From the NCBI GenBank assembly GCA_020353515.1, contig CP070695.1, positions 4,092,291-4,128,120 of the forward strand: 35,830 bases of DNA. The letters run 5' to 3'. Under the pieces are notes generated by a model. The model made no database searches. It saw only the letters and a list, made by a program, of their open reading frames with translations, and was not told the DNA's origin. The stretch is from Candidatus Heimdallarchaeota archaeon (lineage in GTDB: Archaea > Asgardarchaeota > Heimdallarchaeia > Hodarchaeales > Hodarchaeaceae). How positions within the stretch are numbered: position 1 is the stretch's first letter; each line of letters begins with the position of its first letter. Shown here piece by piece: positions 33,257 through 35,830 of this stretch. The position numbers and the translations under genes are program-made.

Positions 33257-33955
33257 GTGAAAAGTGATCTTAAAATGACTGATGAGCACCAAATATTATT
33301 TGATTATTGGGATAAGATCCCCTCCTTCGCATACATAGATGTTCCTAAAGATAAATATTATTCTCACCCAGTGAAAAGTGAAATCATTGGACTTCTCAGG
33401 GAAGGCATTGAAGAAAAGTCTTCAGAAGGTAAATCTAAGGTACGTCATGCGCTTAATGTGATCGAAATCAAAGAATTTCTAGAGCGAAAAAGAGACATTA
33501 ATATGAGTTCAACGAATCTTTACTTCCACTTGGATATTCTCCAAGAGATTGGATTAATCAAGATCGTCGCAACATTGCAGAAAGGCCCTCACGGACGTAA
33601 TAAAGTCAAATATTTTGGACGTGTTGCACGAAACCTTTTCGTTGGAAGTGAAAAAATTAGTCTTTTGAATTATACTAAGCGATTCGAAGAATTTCAAAAA
33701 CTTGCTAATATATTAGAATTATCACTTCCCAGCGATTATTCAATTTTACCACAAAAACTATTAGAAACTAAACAGCAATATTATAAGGTGTTAGGTAACT
33801 GGTTGGTAGATCATGAAGACATAATTGCCAAGGAGAAACTGGATATAGGAACACTATACGATTTTCTTAAAATGATTAATGAAATCAATCCTAAATACAA
33901 CGATCTTTTCAATGAAGTGTTTTCTCTCCTTAAGAATGAAATTTCAGGATTGTGA
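33257..33955 (+). CDS. Winged-helix transcriptional regulator (ArsR/MarR-like)
   Basis: This 232-residue protein has an N-terminal winged helix (about 28-120): HPVKSEIIGLLREG as helix 1, VIEIKEFLERKRDINMSSTNLYFHLDILQEIGLI as helix-turn-helix (about 70-105), and GPHGRNKVKYFGRVA as the wing. The C-terminal half is helical (FEEFQKLANILE..., LYDFLKMINEINPKYNDLFNEVFSLL), and may bind a ligand or form the dimer. The start is GTG 33257 without a clear ribosome site; ATG 33275, preceded by GTGAT, is an alternative. It is divergent from the GNAT-AKR array and adjoins two matching palindromes, so it probably controls both itself and the array. The ATG of the B3/B4 gene follows 3 nt after its stop. Confidence 0.85.
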   Translation: MKSDLKMTDEHQILFDYWDKIPSFAYIDVPKDKYYSHPVKSEIIGLLREGIEEKSSEGKSKVRHALNVIEIKEFLERKRDINMSSTNLYFHLDILQEIGLIKIVATLQKGPHGRNKVKYFGRVARNLFVGSEKISLLNYTKRFEEFQKLANILELSLPSDYSILPQKLLETKQQYYKVLGNWLVDHEDIIAKEKLDIGTLYDFLKMINEINPKYNDLFNEVFSLLKNEISGL

Positions 33956-33958
33956 ATC

Positions 33959-34615
33959 ATGCAGATTATCCTCACTCCAGATTTAAGGATGAAGTATCCT
34001 GAGTCTATTTTTGGCAGCTTAATAGTAAGAGAGGTTCCCAATAAGAAGATGCATGAGACTCTGGAAATACGTAAGCGAGACCTAGAGCAAAAAATCAGAG
34101 AAGATTCTGAAGACGTTCGAAATTTTGACATGATTCGGTATTACAATACTTATTTCAAGATGTGGAAGAAAATTTATCCCATAGAGTACCAAATAAAGAC
34201 AATAAAGAAAGGTAGACAGTTTCCACGAGTTTCAGTACTTGTTGATAGTATGTTTATTGCTGAACTTAATAATATGATATTGACGTCTGGTCATGATTTT
34301 GACACAATTCAAGGGGATTTAATCTTTGATGTTTCAAAGGGTGGTGAGCAATATTTAAAAATCAATGGAAAAAAACAGGAATTGAAGAATGGAGATATTT
34401 TACTTAAAGATGAAGAAGGTATTCTCGCATGCATTCTTTATGGGCCTGCTAGAAGAACAACCATTACTTCAAATACCAAAAATGCCCTATTTTTTGCTTG
34501 GTGCCCTCAATCCATAAAGGAAGAACTAGTTAAAACCCACTTGCAAGAGATTCTAACAAACATTAACAGTATATTTTCAACTAGTACATCCAAAGTTCAT
34601 CTAACTCGTCCATAA
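33959..34615 (+). CDS. Free-standing B3/B4 (PheT-type) domain protein
   Basis: This 218-residue protein corresponds to the B3/B4 domain found in the beta subunit of phenylalanyl-tRNA synthetase. The order YYNTYFKMWKKIYP, then FPRVSVLVDSMFIAELNNMI, then HDFDTIQGDLIFDVSKGGEQYLKINGKKQEL, then RRTTITSNTKNALFFAWCP, follows the family through its substrate pocket. In PheRS this pocket edits mischarged Tyr-tRNA(Phe); solo homologues are widely predicted to edit, or to bind amino-acid-like compounds, but their role is not settled. It is cotranscribed with the regulator (3-nt gap), so it may sense or clear an amino-acid analogue. That is inference. Confidence 0.8.
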   Translation: MQIILTPDLRMKYPESIFGSLIVREVPNKKMHETLEIRKRDLEQKIREDSEDVRNFDMIRYYNTYFKMWKKIYPIEYQIKTIKKGRQFPRVSVLVDSMFIAELNNMILTSGHDFDTIQGDLIFDVSKGGEQYLKINGKKQELKNGDILLKDEEGILACILYGPARRTTITSNTKNALFFAWCPQSIKEELVKTHLQEILTNINSIFSTSTSKVHLTRP

Positions 34616-34655
34616 ATAAAACAGGATGTATATACATTAATTAGAGTTGAGTTTA

Positions 34656-35324
34656 ATGGTAAAAAAGTATCCTTTTATTCCATATCATCTTCAAACTTAT
34701 TCTGAAGACGAAAAGATCAAGAGATCTTATGAAATGTACAATTTTATGAATTCCAGAAGGTCGATACGTAGCTTTTCAGATAAACCTATACCACGAGAAG
34801 TCATCGAAAATATTGTCAGAACTGCTGGTACAGCACCATCAGGAGCTAACATGCAACCTTGGGTATTTGTGATAGTGAGTGACTCTGATCTCAAACGTAA
34901 GATTCGATTAGCTGCAGAATTAGAAGAAAAAGAGTTTTATGACCACAAAATTTCCAATGAATGGCGTCAAGACTTAGCTCCATTAGGTACTAGTTGGGAA
35001 AAACCATTTCTTGAAACAGCTCCCCAGTTGATTATTGTTTTTCAGCAAAAATACCGCTTGGATGAGAAGAATATCAAACGAAAGAATTATTATGTTATAA
35101 AAAGCGTTGGGATTGCCGTAGGAATGCTTATTCTAGCCATTCACAATGCAGGCTTAGCAACATTGACACATACACCTATTAGCATGAATTTTTTACGAGA
35201 TCTTTTAGGTCGGCCTGAAAACGAGAAAGCGTTCGTAATTATGCCTGTTGGATATCCAAAGGAAGATGTTGAAGTACCTGATCTAAAAAGAAAACCCCTC
35301 TCGGAAATTTTGATCTGGAGTTAA
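34656..35324 (+). CDS. Iodotyrosine-deiodinase-like flavoprotein (nitroreductase superfamily)
   Basis: This 222-residue FMN protein has the family FMN-binding RRSIRSFSDKPIP (about 34-46) and TAGTAPSGANMQPWVF (about 56-71). The active-site lid found only in the iodotyrosine deiodinase branch is present: Glu91, Tyr95 and Lys116 have the same spacing (E-x3-Y-x20-K) as mammalian IYD, within EEKEFY...EWRQDLAPLGTSWEK. TPISMNFLRDLLGRPENEKAF and PVGYP...VPDLKRKPL also match IYD. The enzyme would reductively remove halogen from halotyrosine-like substrates, or reduce related phenols. ATG 34656 is my start; TTG 34647 would add three residues. It is 40 nt after the B3/B4 gene and may belong to the same unit. 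Confidence 0.85.
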   Translation: MVKKYPFIPYHLQTYSEDEKIKRSYEMYNFMNSRRSIRSFSDKPIPREVIENIVRTAGTAPSGANMQPWVFVIVSDSDLKRKIRLAAELEEKEFYDHKISNEWRQDLAPLGTSWEKPFLETAPQLIIVFQQKYRLDEKNIKRKNYYVIKSVGIAVGMLILAIHNAGLATLTHTPISMNFLRDLLGRPENEKAFVIMPVGYPKEDVEVPDLKRKPLSEILIWS

Positions 35325-35724
35325 GATTTGTTCAATATAACTAGTTTTAATTTACATGTGGCTGCCATATGTATCAAATATGCACCAATTTCCTATTAAT
35401 ATTCCAAATTTTTTAATATAATTCATCATTATCTTAATTAACCTCTTTTTGATTTTTTCTTTTATTTAACCAGATTTATACAATTATATTCAACCTTTAA
35501 TAAGTCTATCATTATTTTCTTTGTTCAAATTTAAAAGAAGATATTCCTTTACACTTGAAAATTGGGGTAGATAGAGAGATTTATTAAGGTCTTTCTTTTC
35601 TCCTTTTAATGGAAGTAAATAGAAGCTATCAAAAATTAATATTACTTTCAGATAAAGAGCCTTACACAAATTATTCTTACGTTAGACTTCGTCTTAGAAT
35701 GGAGAAGTTAAATAATGGTAGCAG
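35325..35724. other. AT-rich intergenic region
   Basis: No gene or RNA can be supported here. The first part is rich in T runs (around 35440-35470) that could end the preceding transcript, as U-rich tracts do in archaea. A 39-codon plus-strand frame (35609-35728) lacks a ribosome site and any recognisable feature. Confidence 0.5.
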
Positions 35725-35830
35725 TTAATCTCCTTTCATCATTTCTACTAGTGCTTTACCATGTAATCGATTAATAATATTCTGAATATAAGTCAGAGTA
35801 ACATAATTATGGGCAATAGAGAAGGTCATT
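35725..35830 (-). CDS. Possible 3' end of a gene entering from the right edge
   Basis: A minus-strand frame is open from the right edge to a TAA at 35725-35727, reading MTFSIAHNYVTLTYI and ending RLHGKALVEMMKGD. The end looks like a normal protein C-terminus, but 34 codons without a stop can occur by chance in AT-rich DNA. No function can be given. Confidence 0.3.
   Translation of the reverse strand, partial: MTFSIAHNYVTLTYIQNIINRLHGKALVEMMKGD

Noticed and set aside
35609..35728. 39-codon plus-strand frame (MEVNRSYQKLILL...)
   Set aside because: No ribosome site or recognisable motif, and the length is within chance expectation for this region.
1..35830. CRISPR array, tRNA or rRNA genes, insertion sequences, phage integration sites
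   Set aside because: No regularly spaced repeats, no T-arm-like GGTTCRANTCC cloverleaf candidate in the intergenic gaps, no transposase or integrase genes, and no flanking repeats were found by eye.

Overview
The window looks like archaeal chromosome, AT-rich by eye. An Asgard lineage of the Heimdall/Hod/Loki type is my best guess, but this is inference only. The archaeal reading rests on gene content: a tungsten-type aldehyde:ferredoxin oxidoreductase, an ADP-forming acyl-CoA synthetase alpha subunit, a ThpR/LigT RNA cyclic phosphodiesterase, small zinc-ribbon membrane proteins, TATA-like promoter elements and frequent TTG/GTG starts. UvrA, beta-oxidation genes, a PlsC-type acyltransferase and an iodotyrosine-deiodinase-like flavoprotein give it the mixed archaeal/bacterial character often seen in Asgard genomes. 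I saw no rRNA, tRNA, CRISPR array or insertion sequence.

Layout. (1) 1-3467, minus strand: a zinc-ribbon/SAM methyltransferase cut by the left edge, a DUF457/YdjM-type membrane protein, a decayed fragment of a second DUF457-like gene, and an unknown multipass membrane protein. (2) 3621-5794, plus: enoyl-CoA hydratase and thiolase, a beta-oxidation pair. (3) 5860-10963, minus: a tight operon of nucleotidyltransferase, UvrA, a metallo-beta-lactamase-fold protein that has lost nearly all metal ligands, and a small DUF457-like membrane protein. (4) 11430-15972: a zinc-ribbon membrane protein, the acyl-CoA synthetase alpha subunit (plus strand), a Nudix/M20 pair and a small membrane protein. (5) 16151-21763, plus: AOR, SCP2, class II aldolase, FGGY kinase and D-2-hydroxyacid dehydrogenase, which read together as a sugar or polyol breakdown module with aldehyde oxidation. 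(6) 21772-26354, minus: an alpha/beta hydrolase fused to many membrane helices, a PlsC-like acyltransferase, ThpR and an MFS transporter. (7) 26537-33066, minus: a seven-gene array of VOC protein, four aldo-keto reductases and two paralogous GNAT-like proteins. (8) 33257-35324, plus: a winged-helix regulator, a free-standing B3/B4 (PheT-like) protein and an iodotyrosine-deiodinase-family flavoprotein.

The most interesting part is 26.5-35.3 kb. The regulator and the seven-gene array are divergent, and the short gap between them holds two palindromes with the same arms and the same 7-bp spacer, 33 bp apart, with TATA-like boxes on both outer sides. I read this as a self-contained, locally regulated island for handling reactive small molecules (aldehydes, halogenated or nitro-aromatics, or modified amino acids). 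The regulation is directly suggested by the sequence; the substrate is not known.
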